A stretch of 64,000 nucleotides of DNA from Reyranella aquatilis (GCF_020880995.1 NZ_JAJISD010000001.1:310001-374000), one strand, 5' to 3'. Positions 44,727-54,434 are shown, numbered from the stretch's first letter. Notes: generated from the sequence alone by a model not told the origin. Translations and numbers: made by a program.

Positions 44727-46205
44727 ATGCCTCTGTTCAGTTCCGCGTTTGCGCGCCGCACGATTGCTTTCCTTGCCGCGGGTGTGCTGGCCCTGTTGGC
44801 GATCGTCGGCGCATCGGCATGGCTATCGGTGCGCACGGCGCAGCACGCCGAAGCGGCTGTCGTCGAGCGCCAGATTCGCTCGCTCGCGACGAGCCTGTTG
44901 GCCGCCACACTCGATGCGGAAACCGGCCAGCGTGGCTTCCTTCTCACGGGAGAACCGCGCTATCTCGGCCCGTTCGAGCGCGCCCAGCCTCGTCTGCGCA
45001 GCGATCTTGCATCCCTGCGAACACTGCTTGCCGACGATCCCCGGCAGACCGCGATTCTCAACGATATTTCGGGCGTCCTCGACCAGAAGATGACCGAATT
45101 GAACGAGACCATCGAGATGGCCAAGTCCGGACGGCGCGACGACGCCCTCCAGATCGTGCGCTCCGATCGCGGGCGACTGCTCATGGAACGCGCGCGAGTC
45201 CAGCTGGGTATCCTAAACGCCAACGCCGAGGGACGCGTCACGCTGCGGCTGCAGGAAGTAAATGACGGCGCCGAGCTCCTGACCTGGGTCACGGCCGCCG
45301 GCAGTCTCCTGATCCTGCTGTTCGCGGCCGGCGCCTCCTGGACGGTGGTTCAGTACACGCGCCAGCTGGTCGCAGCCCGCGTCGAACTGCAGGGACTGAA
45401 TGCCAGCCTCGAGGAACGGGTGGTCGAGCGTACCGAAGCGCTGACGCGTGCCAACGAGGAAATCCAGCGTTTTGCCTACATCGTCAGTCACGATCTGCGT
45501 TCGCCCCTGGTCAACATCATGGGATTCACCAGCGAACTCGAGGCCGCGATGAAGACGGTCGGCCCCTACGTGGCGGGCGACGAAAGCCTGGCCACCAAAG
45601 CGAGACTGGCGACTGAAGAGGACATTCCCGAGGCGCTGCGTTTCATTCGCGCCTCGACCGGCAAGATGGACGGGCTGATCAACGCCATCCTCAAGCTCTC
45701 GCGCGAGGGCCGGCGCGAACTGCGGGCCGAGCCCATCAACCTGGTGACCCTCTTCGAGAACGCCGCCGCGAGCGTTCGACATCAAACGGAAGAAGTCGGT
45801 GCGGAAATTTCCACGCCGTCAACGGCGCCATCACTGGTGAGTGACCGGCTGGCGGTCGAGCAGGTCATCGGCAACGTGGTCGACAACGCCGTGAAGTACC
45901 TGGCGCGCGACCGCCCCGGGCGCATCGTCATCACGGCGGGCGAAACGGCGCGTCGCGTGCACATAGACATCACCGACAACGGCCGAGGCATCGCGGAGCA
46001 GGATCACGAGCGTATCTTCGAACTGTTCCGGCGGGCCGGCGCTCAGGACCGTCCTGGCGAAGGCATCGGGCTTGCGCATGTTCGCGCCCTCGTGCGACGG
46101 CTGGGCGGCGACATCACCGTACAGTCCGAACTTGGTCGCGGCTCGACCTTTCGGATAGATTTGCCGAGGCGGCTGAGGCTCAACGACAACTCGAAGACAA
46201 GGTAG
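44727..46205 (+). CDS. CHASE3-type sensor histidine kinase
   Basis: 492 residues. Two membrane helices (about 10-30 and 186-206) flank a periplasmic CHASE3-like helical domain with [18 protein letters not shown] coiled coil follows, then HisKA with [16 protein letters not shown] (His255) and HATPase_c with [12 protein letters not shown] and [15 protein letters not shown]. It should phosphorylate the adjacent receiver, 9 bases downstream. CHASE3 senses extracellular signals of unknown type. I use ATG 44727 because it begins just before the first helix. Confidence 0.88.
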   Translation: MPLFSSAFARRTIAFLAAGVLALLAIVGASAWLSVRTAQHAEAAVVERQIRSLATSLLAATLDAETGQRGFLLTGEPRYLGPFERAQPRLRSDLASLRTLLADDPRQTAILNDISGVLDQKMTELNETIEMAKSGRRDDALQIVRSDRGRLLMERARVQLGILNANAEGRVTLRLQEVNDGAELLTWVTAAGSLLILLFAAGASWTVVQYTRQLVAARVELQGLNASLEERVVERTEALTRANEEIQRFAYIVSHDLRSPLVNIMGFTSELEAAMKTVGPYVAGDESLATKARLATEEDIPEALRFIRASTGKMDGLINAILKLSREGRRELRAEPINLVTLFENAAASVRHQTEEVGAEISTPSTAPSLVSDRLAVEQVIGNVVDNAVKYLARDRPGRIVITAGETARRVHIDITDNGRGIAEQDHERIFELFRRAGAQDRPGEGIGLAHVRALVRRLGGDITVQSELGRGSTFRIDLPRRLRLNDNSKTR

Positions 46206-46214
46206 AGGCGGCGA

Positions 46215-46655
46215 ATGAACGCAAAGCCCGTATCCATCGTCATGGTCGAAGACGACGAAGGCCATGCAAGACTGATCGAGCGCAACATCCGTCGCGCCGG
46301 GGTCAACAACGAGATCGTCGCCTTCAAGGACGGCACGTCCGCGCTCGCCTACCTGCTGGGCGCCGACGGCAGCGGCGAGGAAAGCAGCGCACGCTCCTTG
46401 CTGATCCTGCTCGACCTCAACCTGCCCGACATGACGGGCGTCGACATCCTGGCCAAGGTCAAGTCAAACCCGCACCTCAAGCGCTCTCCCGTCATCGTGC
46501 TCACGACGACCGACGACCAGCGCGAGATCAAGCGCTGCTACGACCTCGGCGCCAACGTCTACATCACCAAGCCGGTGAACTACGAGAGTTTCGCCAATGC
46601 CATCCAGCAGCTCGGCCTCTTCCTGTCCGTGATGCAGGTTCCGGCAACCGAGTGA
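46215..46655 (+). CDS. single-domain response regulator (receiver)
   Basis: 146 residues of a stand-alone CheY-like receiver of the RcpA type. Acidic pocket in [12 protein letters not shown], phospho-acceptor Asp67 in [14 protein letters not shown], Thr in VLTTTDDQ, and Lys in [11 protein letters not shown]. No output domain is present, so it passes phosphate on or acts by protein contact. It is coupled to the next gene through GTGA, which points to a relay: kinase to receiver to receiver-kinase. Confidence 0.88.
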   Translation: MNAKPVSIVMVEDDEGHARLIERNIRRAGVNNEIVAFKDGTSALAYLLGADGSGEESSARSLLILLDLNLPDMTGVDILAKVKSNPHLKRSPVIVLTTTDDQREIKRCYDLGANVYITKPVNYESFANAIQQLGLFLSVMQVPATE

Positions 46656-47692
46656 CGATGGAGCAGGTCCGGGTCCTCTACATCGACGACGATGCGGGTA
46701 TCGGCCGGCTGGTGGAGCGCGCGCTGGCGCCGCACGGGATCTCCATCCATCATGTCGGCTCCGGCGAGGAGGGACTGAAGCTTCTCGAGACCGAAAAATT
46801 CCACGCCATCGCACTCGATCACAACCTGACCAACGAGACCGGCCTAGACGTGCTGGCCCGGATCCAGCGCGTCACGGTCGACCTGCCGGTGGTCTATGTG
46901 ACCGGCTCGGAGGATGCGCGCGTCGCCGTGGCCGCCCTCAAGGCCGGTGCCGCCGACTATGTCTGGAAGGACGTGCAGGGCCATTTCCGCGAGCTGCTCG
47001 GCGCGGCGATCCGGTCGGCCCTGCAGCAGCAGCGGATGAAGGCAGAGGCCGAGGAAGCCCAGCGCACGATCCGCGAGGAACGTGACCGCGCCGAGCTGCT
47101 GCTGCACGAGGTCAACCATCGCGTCGCCAATTCCCTGGCCCTCGTCGCTTCCCTCGCCCGCCTGCAGGCCAACGCCGTGCAGGACGAGGCCGCGCGCAGC
47201 GCGCTGCAGGAGATGCAGGCCCGGATCATGGCGGTCGCCGGCATCCATCGCCGCCTCTACACCTCGTCGGACGTGCGCATCGTCGAGCTTGGCTCCTACC
47301 TGATGAGCCTGGTCGATGAGCTGAGCGCGGCCATCGACGCCGCGGACAAGAAGAACGTGGTGGCCCTGCATGCCGATGCCGACATTCGCGTGCCGACCGA
47401 CAAGGCAGTGTCGATCGGCGTCATCGTCACCGAGCTCCTGACCAACGCCTACAAGTACGCCTACCCCGCCGGCATGCGCGGCGAGATCCGCGTGATTCTC
47501 CAGAAGCTCGGCGAGGACACGGTATCGCTCGCGGTCGAGGACGACGGGGTGGGGTGGAAGGGCACCGGCACGACCCAGGGCACAGGGCTGGGCACGCGCG
47601 TCGTCACGGCCATGGCGGCCAATCTCCAGTCCAAGGTCGAGTACGACAGCGGCGTGGAGGGCACGCGCGCCAGCTTCCGCTTCCGGATCTAG
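46652..47692 (+). CDS. receiver-HWE/HisKA_2 histidine kinase hybrid
   Basis: 346 residues. The N-terminal receiver has [11 protein letters not shown] and Asp56 in [15 protein letters not shown]. After a coiled coil, a HisKA_2 domain contains [20 protein letters not shown], the pattern of HWE-type kinases (His about 156), followed by an ATPase region with [16 protein letters not shown] and [13 protein letters not shown] kinases often regulate general-stress or light responses in alphaproteobacteria, but the usual PhyR and sigma factor are not here. GTG 46652 overlaps the receiver gene; an ATG two codons later is possible. Confidence 0.87.
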   Translation: MTMEQVRVLYIDDDAGIGRLVERALAPHGISIHHVGSGEEGLKLLETEKFHAIALDHNLTNETGLDVLARIQRVTVDLPVVYVTGSEDARVAVAALKAGAADYVWKDVQGHFRELLGAAIRSALQQQRMKAEAEEAQRTIREERDRAELLLHEVNHRVANSLALVASLARLQANAVQDEAARSALQEMQARIMAVAGIHRRLYTSSDVRIVELGSYLMSLVDELSAAIDAADKKNVVALHADADIRVPTDKAVSIGVIVTELLTNAYKYAYPAGMRGEIRVILQKLGEDTVSLAVEDDGVGWKGTGTTQGTGLGTRVVTAMAANLQSKVEYDSGVEGTRASFRFRI

Positions 47693-47712
47693 CCACCAAC
47701 CGGCAGGAGCAG

Positions 47713-48039
47713 ATGCCCAAGCCGCTCCGCACCGCCCTGTTCTCACTCTGGCTTCTGCTTTCCGCCGGCGCCTGCGGCCCACCCGGCCCCTGGCAGAAGC
47801 CGGGTGCCGACGCGGCCACGGTTTCCGCCGATCTCGTATCCTGCCGGCGGGCCGCAAAGGACGAAGCCGACCGGCTTTACGTCTTCAGCTTTCCATTTCC
47901 CTATCCGCTGGGATGGAACGGCGGCCGTCAGATCGGCTACCTCGAATGGCAGCAGCGCTTCGAGGCGTTCAAGTCCTACGAGGAGAGCCGGCTCGCCAAC
48001 ATCTGCATGACCGAGCGCGGTTACAGGGCGGCAGCGTAA
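47713..48039 (+). CDS. small putative lipoprotein
   Basis: 108 residues. The signal region ends in LLLSAGAC, a lipobox with Cys21. The mature part has two other cysteines (SCRRAAKDEA and NICMTERGY), which could form a disulfide, and an aromatic middle FSFPFPYPLGWNGG. AGGAG lies just before the ATG. It follows the receiver-kinase by 20 bases and could be the last gene of that operon. No function assigned. Confidence 0.65.
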   Translation: MPKPLRTALFSLWLLLSAGACGPPGPWQKPGADAATVSADLVSCRRAAKDEADRLYVFSFPFPYPLGWNGGRQIGYLEWQQRFEAFKSYEESRLANICMTERGYRAAA

Positions 48040-48042
48040 CGG

Positions 48043-48930
48043 CTACGCCTTGCCGGTCGCGTCCTCGATCGCCCTGAGCAGGACCGGCCAGTATTCCTCG
48101 CCATGACCCAGCTCCACGGCGCGCTCCATAACCTCGCGCGCCACGTCGGCGCCGAGGGCCGGAATCTTGGCCTGTTCCGCCATGTCGATGGCGTAACTCA
48201 GGTCCTTCAGCGCGTACTTCGTGGAAAATGCGCGCTCGGGAAAGACGCCCGGAAGCAGCGCCTTCATGCCGTGATTGCGCAGCGCGAACGAGTCCGCGGA
48301 GCCCTTGGTGAGGGTCTCGAACAGGATCTTGCCGTCGACTCCGTTGGCGCGCGCGATCGACAGCCCCTCGGCCAGCGCCACCACCGTCTGGAACAGGATC
48401 ATGTTGTTCAGGATCTTCACGGTCTGCCCGGCCCCGACATCGCCGCAATGCGTGACCTCGCTCGCCATGTGGCGCAGCAACGGCTCGATGCGCTCGAAGG
48501 TGGGCTGCGTGGCCCCGACCATGATGGACAGCGTGCCGTCGATCGCAGCCTGCCGGGTCCGCGCCACCGGCGCGTCGGCGAAGGCCGCCGCCTTTCCCTG
48601 GAACTCCTCGTAGAGCCTGCGCGCGAGCAGCGGCGGTGCGGTGCTGAGATCGACCACCGTCCAGCCGAGCTTGGCCCGGGAAACGAGACCGCCTGCCCCG
48701 AGGCAGACCTGCTCGACTTCCTTTCCACCCGGCAGGGACAGAAAGATCGTGCGACAGGTGTCCCCGATCTCTTCGACCGACGCTGCCTTCACGCCGTCGG
48801 CCGCCAAGCGCTTCAGCGGCGCCTCGTCCCGATCGGACGCCAGCACGGTGAGCCCGCTCTTGCGCGCAAGATTGCGGCACATGGGTTCGCCCATCGTGCC
48901 GACGCCGATAAATCCGATCAGGTCCGTCAT
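48043..48930 (-). CDS. NAD(P)-dependent oxidoreductase, 3-hydroxyisobutyrate dehydrogenase family
   Basis: 295 residues. GFIGVGTMGEPMCRNLARK is the N-terminal nucleotide-binding motif, DAPVARTRQAAIDGTLSIMV the substrate region, and GDVGAGQTVKILNNMILFQT the all-helical domain carrying catalytic Lys in QTVKIL. It should oxidise a beta-hydroxy acid. The neighbouring cupin starts 2 bases upstream of its own first codon, and both lie next to the malonate operon; tartronate semialdehyde or 3-hydroxypropionate are imaginable substrates, but this is inference. Confidence 0.85.
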   Translation of the reverse strand: MTDLIGFIGVGTMGEPMCRNLARKSGLTVLASDRDEAPLKRLAADGVKAASVEEIGDTCRTIFLSLPGGKEVEQVCLGAGGLVSRAKLGWTVVDLSTAPPLLARRLYEEFQGKAAAFADAPVARTRQAAIDGTLSIMVGATQPTFERIEPLLRHMASEVTHCGDVGAGQTVKILNNMILFQTVVALAEGLSIARANGVDGKILFETLTKGSADSFALRNHGMKALLPGVFPERAFSTKYALKDLSYAIDMAEQAKIPALGADVAREVMERAVELGHGEEYWPVLLRAIEDATGKA

Positions 48931-48931
48931 G

Positions 48932-49261
48932 TCAGTCCACTATGAAGAGTTTGGCGCCGACGTCCGTGCGCGAACGATGGCCAAGCGTATTGTCGGCCAC
49001 CTGGTAGCTCTGGCCCTGCTTCAGCTCGACCGTGGTGCCGTCGGCCAGCTCCGTCGACAGTGCGCCCTCGAGCACCAGCAGGATGTGCCCCTTCTGGCAC
49101 CAGTGATCGGCAAGATAACCCGGCGTGTACTCGACCATCCGCACACGGATGTTGTTGAATGTCCGAGTCCGCCAGAACGCCTTGCCGGTCTCGCCCGGAT
49201 GCTCCGTGCGCTCGACGCTGTCCCAGTCGGTCGTGCCGAAGGGTATTTCAAACATCAACAT
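48932..49261 (-). CDS. DHCW-motif-like cupin fold protein
   Basis: About 109 residues of a single cupin barrel. The motif here reads LADHWCQKGHILLVLEG, a variant of the DHCW family motif, and GQSYQVADNTLGHRS holds the second His. I choose ATG 49261; a GTG five codons earlier is possible. It is cotranscribed with the hydroxyisobutyrate dehydrogenase-like gene and divergent from mdcA, from which it is separated by 110 bases. Likely a small metal-binding or isomerase-type protein; no specific reaction. Confidence 0.7.
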   Translation of the reverse strand: MLMFEIPFGTTDWDSVERTEHPGETGKAFWRTRTFNNIRVRMVEYTPGYLADHWCQKGHILLVLEGALSTELADGTTVELKQGQSYQVADNTLGHRSRTDVGAKLFIVD

Positions 49262-49371
49262 GCTTCGCTCTACCACGCTTCGTTTGATTGCAAAAACCGG
49301 CCGACGCCGCAGCCTCCCAGATGATGCGTCGGGGCATTGACCCCCAGCAACGGATAGACGAAAAAGACAAC

Positions 49372-51021
49372 ATGATCACTGCAAAATCGGCAACGCGCCG
49401 TCAGAACAAAGCCCAGCGGATCGAGCGCGTGGGCAAGCTGGCCCGCGGCAAGTTCGTGAGCCCGGACAAGGTGCCCGAGATCCTCCGGCGCATCATCGAA
49501 CCGGGCGACATCCTCTGCCTCGAGGGCGACAACCAGAAGCAGGCGGACTTCCTCGCCAACCAGCTGGCCACGCTGGAGAAGAAGGACCTGCGCGACATCC
49601 ACCTCGTGATGTCCTGCATCACCCTGCCGGCCCATATCGAGCTCTTCAAGAAGGGCATGATCAAGCAGGTCGACTTCTGCTACGCCGGCCCGCAGGGCGG
49701 CGCCGTCGCCGATCTCGTCAAGGCGAAGAAGTTCCCCGTCGGCGCCATCCACACCTACAACGAACTCTACGCGCGCTATTACATCGACCTCACGCCGCGG
49801 GTCGCTCTCATCGCCGCCCCCAAGGCCGATCGCAAGGGCAACCTGTTCCTCGCGGCCAACACCGAGGAGACGCCCGCGATCGTCGAGCCGACGGCCTTCT
49901 CCGACGGCATCGTCTTCGCCCAGGTGAACGAGATCGTCGACAAGCTGCCGCGCATCGACATTCCGGCCGACCAGGTCGATCTCGTGGTCGAAGCGCCCTA
50001 CCCCATGCACCTGCAGGCGCTCTTCACGCGCGATCCCGCCGCCATCACCGACGTGCAGGTGCTGATGGCGATGGTCGCGCTGCGTGGCATCTACGAGAAG
50101 TACGAGGTTCAGTCGCTGAACCATGGCGTCGGTTTCAACACGGCCGCCATCGAGCTGCTGCTGCCGACCTACGGCGAGCGGCTCGGCCTCAAGGGCAAGA
50201 TCTGCAAGTACTGGATGGTCAACCCGCTGCCGACCCTGATTCCCGCGATCGAGTCGGGCTGGGTCGAGAGCGTCTTCGCCGTCGGCGGCGAGGTCGGCAT
50301 GGAACGTTACACCGCCGCCCGCTCCGACGTGTTCTTCACCGGCCGCGACGGCAGCTTCCATTCCAACCGCGCGATGGGCCAGCTCGCCGGACACTACGCC
50401 ATCGACATGTTCATCGGCGCGTCGCTGCAGATCGACATCAACGGCAACTCCTCGACCGTCTCGAAGAACCGCATCACCGGCTTCGGCGGCGCGCCCAACA
50501 TGGGCTGTCAGCCGACCGGCCGCCGCCATCCGACCAAGGCATGGCTCAAGGCCGGCGCGGAAGCCAATCCCGGCCCCGGCTCGCCCCCCGGCCGCAAGCT
50601 CGTGGTCCAGATGGTCGAGACCTTCCAGGCCGGCCGCGTGCCGACCTTCGTCGAGGAACTCGACGCGTCGGACCCGAGCATTCGCAAGGCATTGCACGGC
50701 GTCACGCCGGTGATGATCTACGGCGACGACGTCACGCACATCGTTACCGAGGAAGGCATCGCCAATCTCGCGGCCTGCCGCTCCGTCGCGGAGCGGCAGG
50801 CAGCGATCCGAGCGGTCGCCGGCTACACGCCGGTCGGACTGAAGCGCAAGAAGCGCGAGACCGAGGACCTGCGGGCCCGTGGCATCGTCCAGTTGCCCGA
50901 GGATGTCGGTGTGCGCCCGTCCGAGGCGAGCCGCAGCCTGCTGGCCACGCAGGACATCAAGGGCCTGGTCCGTTGGTCCAACGGCCTCTACGACCCGCCC
51001 TCGCAATTCGTCGACTGGTAG
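49372..51021 (+). CDS. mdcA: malonate decarboxylase alpha subunit
   Basis: 549 residues, matching the usual MdcA length of about 550. Motifs GDILCLEGDNQKQADFLA, SFHSNRAMGQLAGHYAIDMF and GDDVTHIVTEEGIANLAACR are typical of this CoA-transferase-fold subunit. It transfers malonate onto the ACP subunit with release of acetate. ATG 49372 begins just before ITAKSATRRQNK; the longer frame upstream lacks family character. It heads the run mdcA-mdcC-mdcD-mdcE-mdcG-mdcB. Confidence 0.93.
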   Translation: MITAKSATRRQNKAQRIERVGKLARGKFVSPDKVPEILRRIIEPGDILCLEGDNQKQADFLANQLATLEKKDLRDIHLVMSCITLPAHIELFKKGMIKQVDFCYAGPQGGAVADLVKAKKFPVGAIHTYNELYARYYIDLTPRVALIAAPKADRKGNLFLAANTEETPAIVEPTAFSDGIVFAQVNEIVDKLPRIDIPADQVDLVVEAPYPMHLQALFTRDPAAITDVQVLMAMVALRGIYEKYEVQSLNHGVGFNTAAIELLLPTYGERLGLKGKICKYWMVNPLPTLIPAIESGWVESVFAVGGEVGMERYTAARSDVFFTGRDGSFHSNRAMGQLAGHYAIDMFIGASLQIDINGNSSTVSKNRITGFGGAPNMGCQPTGRRHPTKAWLKAGAEANPGPGSPPGRKLVVQMVETFQAGRVPTFVEELDASDPSIRKALHGVTPVMIYGDDVTHIVTEEGIANLAACRSVAERQAAIRAVAGYTPVGLKRKKRETEDLRARGIVQLPEDVGVRPSEASRSLLATQDIKGLVRWSNGLYDPPSQFVDW

Positions 51022-51032
51022 GACCCGCCATT

Positions 51033-51356
51033 ATGGAAAAGTTCACCAAGGCTTTCCCGTCGAAGCCGCTGCCCACCAAGACGGCCAAGCCGTGGGCGCT
51101 CGCGGGTGTCGTGGGCTCCGGCAACCTGGAAGTCCTGCTGGAAAGCGGCGGCCGGCCGAAGGACGCGATGGAGTGCCACGTCGAGACCTCGATCCCGGGC
51201 TACAAGGCGTCGTGGCTCGCGGCCCTCGCCGATTTCGCCCACCACTATCCGGCCGGCGGCACGAAGGTCACGATCAACGATCAGGGCGCACCGCCCGTGC
51301 TCGTCACTCTCCGCCTCCGCCAGGCCTACGACCATCTGACCAAGGGCGACAAATGA
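51033..51356 (+). CDS. mdcC: malonate decarboxylase acyl carrier protein (delta)
   Basis: 107 residues. GVVGSGNLEVLLE contains Ser29, the expected attachment site of the 2'-(5''-phosphoribosyl)-3'-dephospho-CoA arm. The rest, with YPAGGTKVTINDQGAPP, matches MdcC and the related citrate-lyase carrier. It carries the acetyl and malonyl groups between the enzyme subunits. Its stop overlaps mdcD by 4 bases. Confidence 0.9.
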   Translation: MEKFTKAFPSKPLPTKTAKPWALAGVVGSGNLEVLLESGGRPKDAMECHVETSIPGYKASWLAALADFAHHYPAGGTKVTINDQGAPPVLVTLRLRQAYDHLTKGDK

Positions 51357-52228
51357 GCGGCGTACTCTTCCACGAACAGACTGCACGCCAGCGCATCGCC
51401 GCGCTCGCCGACGCAGGCTCCTTCGTCGAGCTGCTGGCGCCGCCGGAGCGGATCACCAGCCCCTATCTCGCACAGCTCGGCATCCCGGTGTCGTTCGACG
51501 ACGGCATCGTGATCGGCCATGCGAAGATCGGCGGCAAGAAGGTGTACCTGGCTGCCCAGGTCGGCCAGTTCGTCGGCGGCGCCGTCGGCGAGATCCACGG
51601 CGCCAAGCTGACCGGCCTGTTCAAGGCGGCGGCGCGCGACAGGGTGCCCTGCATCCTGCTCGTCGAGAGCGGCGGCGTGCGGCTGCACGAAGGCTCGGCC
51701 GGCGAGATCGCCATCGCCGAGACGATGAGGGCGATCTTCGAATGCCGAGCCCTGAAGGTTCCGACCATCGCCGTCATCGCCACCGACATCGGCGCCTATG
51801 GCGGCATCGGCATCCTGTCGACCTGCTGTGACCACCGGATCATGACCGAGCACGGGCGCCTGGGCATTTCCGGCCCGATCGTCATCGAGAAGTGGATGGG
51901 CAAGAAGGCCTACAATTCGGCCGACCGCGCCCTGGTATGGAAGACGAGCGGCGGCAAGACCAAGTACCTGCTGGGCGACGCCGACGCGCTGGTGCACGAC
52001 GCGCCCGAAGCCGTGCGCGACGCGCTCACGAAGCTCATCGGCAAGTCGAAGCCGGTAAACCTCGGCTCGGTGAAGGCGCGCCAGAAGGAGCTGCAGAACC
52101 GGCTGAAGCGGTTCGGCGCGACCGACGATCCCAATGTCGTGTGGAAGGGCATGGGCGTGCGCAACATCGAAGCCGCCTCGCTGGCCTCTGGCCCCGAGTT
52201 CGCCGCTCTCGCCAAGCGTGGGAAGTAG
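51353..52228 (+). CDS. mdcD: malonate decarboxylase beta subunit
   Basis: 291 residues of the carboxyltransferase (crotonase-like) superfamily. QFVGGAVGEIHGAKLTGLFK, LLVESGGVRLHEGSAGE and DIGAYGGIGILSTCCDHRIM outline the acyl-binding and oxyanion-hole regions. With the gamma subunit it decarboxylates malonyl-S-ACP to acetyl-S-ACP and CO2 without biotin. ATG overlaps the mdcC stop. Confidence 0.91.
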   Translation: MSGVLFHEQTARQRIAALADAGSFVELLAPPERITSPYLAQLGIPVSFDDGIVIGHAKIGGKKVYLAAQVGQFVGGAVGEIHGAKLTGLFKAAARDRVPCILLVESGGVRLHEGSAGEIAIAETMRAIFECRALKVPTIAVIATDIGAYGGIGILSTCCDHRIMTEHGRLGISGPIVIEKWMGKKAYNSADRALVWKTSGGKTKYLLGDADALVHDAPEAVRDALTKLIGKSKPVNLGSVKARQKELQNRLKRFGATDDPNVVWKGMGVRNIEAASLASGPEFAALAKRGK

Positions 52229-52231
52229 GCC

Positions 52232-52972
52232 ATGAAGAAACCGACCCCGAAGAAGACATCCGCCCGCGCCGTGCTCGCGCGCCTGTTCGGTGCCTCCGCC
52301 AAGGCCATCGCCATCGAGAAGTCGGTGCTGACCGGCTACGCCTCGGTCGGCGGCGGCAAGGTCTGCGTCATCGGTACCAGCAACGGCACCTACATCGACA
52401 ACGAAGCCGCGCTGCGTCTCGCCGCGCACGTGATCGACTGCATCGAAAAGAATCCCAAGACGCCGATCGTCATGCTGGTCGACAGCGCCGGCCAGGAGCC
52501 CAACCGGGTCGCCGAGATGCTGGGCCTCGCCAGCTATTTCGGCCATCTCCTGTCGTGCCTCGAACTGGCGCGGCGCAAGGGCCACAAGCTCATCACCGTC
52601 GCGACCGGCCAGGCCGTGGGCGGCGCCTTTCTCTGTTACGGCATGTTCGCCGACCGCATCTATGCGCTCGACTCGGCCACGGTCGGGCTGATGCCGATCT
52701 CCGCCATGTCGGCTGTGACGAAGATCCCGGCGGCCGTTCTCCAGAAGCTGTCGAAGACCATGCCGTCGCTGGAATTCGGTGCGGCACCCTTCGCGCTTCT
52801 GGGCGGCGTCGAAGCCGTCTGGTCGGCCAAGGACGACGTGCAGGCCAAGCTTGAGCAGGCGATCGCGACCGCGACATCGGAGGACAACCGCGCCGAGCTC
52901 GGCAAGAAGCGCGGCGGCCGCAAGCTCGCCCTCGACATCCGAAAGAAGGTCCTCGCCGAATCGGCGCGATGA
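52232..52972 (+). CDS. mdcE: malonate decarboxylase gamma subunit
   Basis: 246 residues. PIVMLVDSAGQEPNRVAEML and VATGQAVGGAFLCYGMFADR are the expected carboxyltransferase motifs, with ATVGLMPISAMSAVTKIP near the active site. It pairs with MdcD as the decarboxylase heterodimer. It begins 3 bases after mdcD and overlaps mdcG by 4. Confidence 0.91.
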   Translation: MKKPTPKKTSARAVLARLFGASAKAIAIEKSVLTGYASVGGGKVCVIGTSNGTYIDNEAALRLAAHVIDCIEKNPKTPIVMLVDSAGQEPNRVAEMLGLASYFGHLLSCLELARRKGHKLITVATGQAVGGAFLCYGMFADRIYALDSATVGLMPISAMSAVTKIPAAVLQKLSKTMPSLEFGAAPFALLGGVEAVWSAKDDVQAKLEQAIATATSEDNRAELGKKRGGRKLALDIRKKVLAESAR

Positions 52973-53604
52973 CCGGTCTCCGACGCCACACGCTGGTCTG
53001 GCTGTCGCAGGTCCCCGAGACTGAAACCCCGGACGACCGCGCCCGGGCCATGACCTGGCACCAGGCGGGACGCCCCTTCGTCGTCACGCGCCGGCGCAAC
53101 GAGGGCGCTGGTGTCGGGCTGGGATTCTGCACCACCGAGGCGGCCCATCCCGAACTGAGGCCCCGTCGCGTCGCGGCCTGGACGGACGCCGATCGCATCG
53201 TCCGGCAGGTGCGCCCGCCCGCCCTCGCCGAGATCGCGTGCTGTCCCGCGGCTCAGGCACGAGGCAGCGCCTTCGACCGTCTCGGCGCGGCCGCGACCAG
53301 CGCGGGCCTCGACATCCGCGTCTACGGAAGCTGGATGTGGCAGGCCCTGACCGGCGAGCGCCACGTTCACGAGGCCTCCGACCTCGACGTGGTGATCGAC
53401 GTGCCCGGCCTCGACGTCGCCAACCGGGCGGCCGTGTTCCTCGCGCAAGAGGAGCCGGACCTCGGCCTCCGCATCGACGGCGAACTCTCCTTCCCGGGTC
53501 TCGGCGAGGTCCAGTGGCGGGAGATCCTGCAGGACCGGGACGAGGTGCTGCTGAAGTCGGTCGATACGCTGCAACTCGTGCCGCGCGCGCGCCTGAGCCG
53601 ATGA
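52969..53604 (+). CDS. mdcG: malonate decarboxylase holo-ACP synthase
   Basis: 211 residues. The nucleotidyltransferase-like core shows SWMWQALTGERHVHEASDLD and VVIDVPG, whose two aspartates are likely metal ligands. MdcG links the phosphoribosyl-dephospho-CoA group to MdcC. Both ends overlap neighbours by 4 bases (mdcE and mdcB), so the maturation pair mdcG-mdcB is translated in step with the enzyme genes. Confidence 0.86.
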   Translation: MTGLRRHTLVWLSQVPETETPDDRARAMTWHQAGRPFVVTRRRNEGAGVGLGFCTTEAAHPELRPRRVAAWTDADRIVRQVRPPALAEIACCPAAQARGSAFDRLGAAATSAGLDIRVYGSWMWQALTGERHVHEASDLDVVIDVPGLDVANRAAVFLAQEEPDLGLRIDGELSFPGLGEVQWREILQDRDEVLLKSVDTLQLVPRARLSR

Positions 53605-54434
53605 GCCCGGAAGACCAGGCGCTGGCCCGCGCCGCCGTGGCGGCGATGCGCGACGAATTGCAGGCCTATCCCAAGCCCGGGCTGGTCAGCCCCATCGATT
53701 CCGGCTCCCACGACGACATGGATTTCGGCCTGATGTGCCGGTCGGCCGATTCGCTGCGGGAGCCCTTTGCCGCCCTCGCCGCCGCCGGCCGGGCGGCGCG
53801 GCGCTTCGAGGACGCGCTGATACCGATCGGCATCGAGGCGGAACGCGGGATGCTCGCGGTCACCGGTGGCGTGAACACCCATCGCGGCGCGATCTTCTCG
53901 GTCGGCCTCATGGTCGCGGCCCTCGCACGCGCGCAGGCACTCCCGGTCGGGCTCACGCCGACCGCCGTTCGTGATGTGCTGAAGGACACATGGGGCGCGT
54001 CCCTCGAAGCCCATGCGGCTCGGGACGGCGCCACCAGCCACGGCGCCGAAGTGCGTCGCCGGACGGGCCGCGACGGTGCCCGCCGGGAGGCGGCCCTCGC
54101 CTTCCCCAGCGTCTTCGAAACGGGCGTCCCCGCCTATCGTGCCGCCCGGCAGGCCGGCCTCGACGACAATGCCGCCAGCATCGAGACGCTGTTCGCGCTG
54201 ATGGCGGCGGTCGACGACACGACCGTGCTCTATCGCGGCGGCCTCGAGGCAGGCGGGTTCGTGCGCCGGTCGGCCGCGGGCTTCCTGGCCGACGGCGGCT
54301 GCCGCCAGGATGGCTGGTTTGAAAAGGCGCAGAGGCTGCATCGCGCCTTCGTCGAACGAAACCTGTCGGCGGGAGGCTGCGCCGACCTGCTGGCCTGCAC
54401 GCTTCTCGTCTCGCGCTGCGCGGGCGAGCCCTAG
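53601..54434 (+). CDS. mdcB: triphosphoribosyl-dephospho-CoA synthase
   Basis: 277 residues. AYPKPGLVSPIDSGSHDDMD and TGGVNTHRGAIFSVGLMVAA are clear CitG/MdcB motifs, along with VDDTTVLYRGGLEAGGF. It makes the prosthetic-group precursor from dephospho-CoA and ATP. It is the last mdc gene here: no mdcH transacylase, MdcF or MdcLM carrier, and no LysR-type mdcR are visible within the window. Its stop converges on the HAD gene with 2 bases between. Confidence 0.9.
   Translation: MSPEDQALARAAVAAMRDELQAYPKPGLVSPIDSGSHDDMDFGLMCRSADSLREPFAALAAAGRAARRFEDALIPIGIEAERGMLAVTGGVNTHRGAIFSVGLMVAALARAQALPVGLTPTAVRDVLKDTWGASLEAHAARDGATSHGAEVRRRTGRDGARREAALAFPSVFETGVPAYRAARQAGLDDNAASIETLFALMAAVDDTTVLYRGGLEAGGFVRRSAAGFLADGGCRQDGWFEKAQRLHRAFVERNLSAGGCADLLACTLLVSRCAGEP

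Noticed and set aside
49270..51006. Long open frame opposite mdcA
   Set aside because: mdcA on the plus strand has clear family motifs along its whole length; the antisense frame has none.
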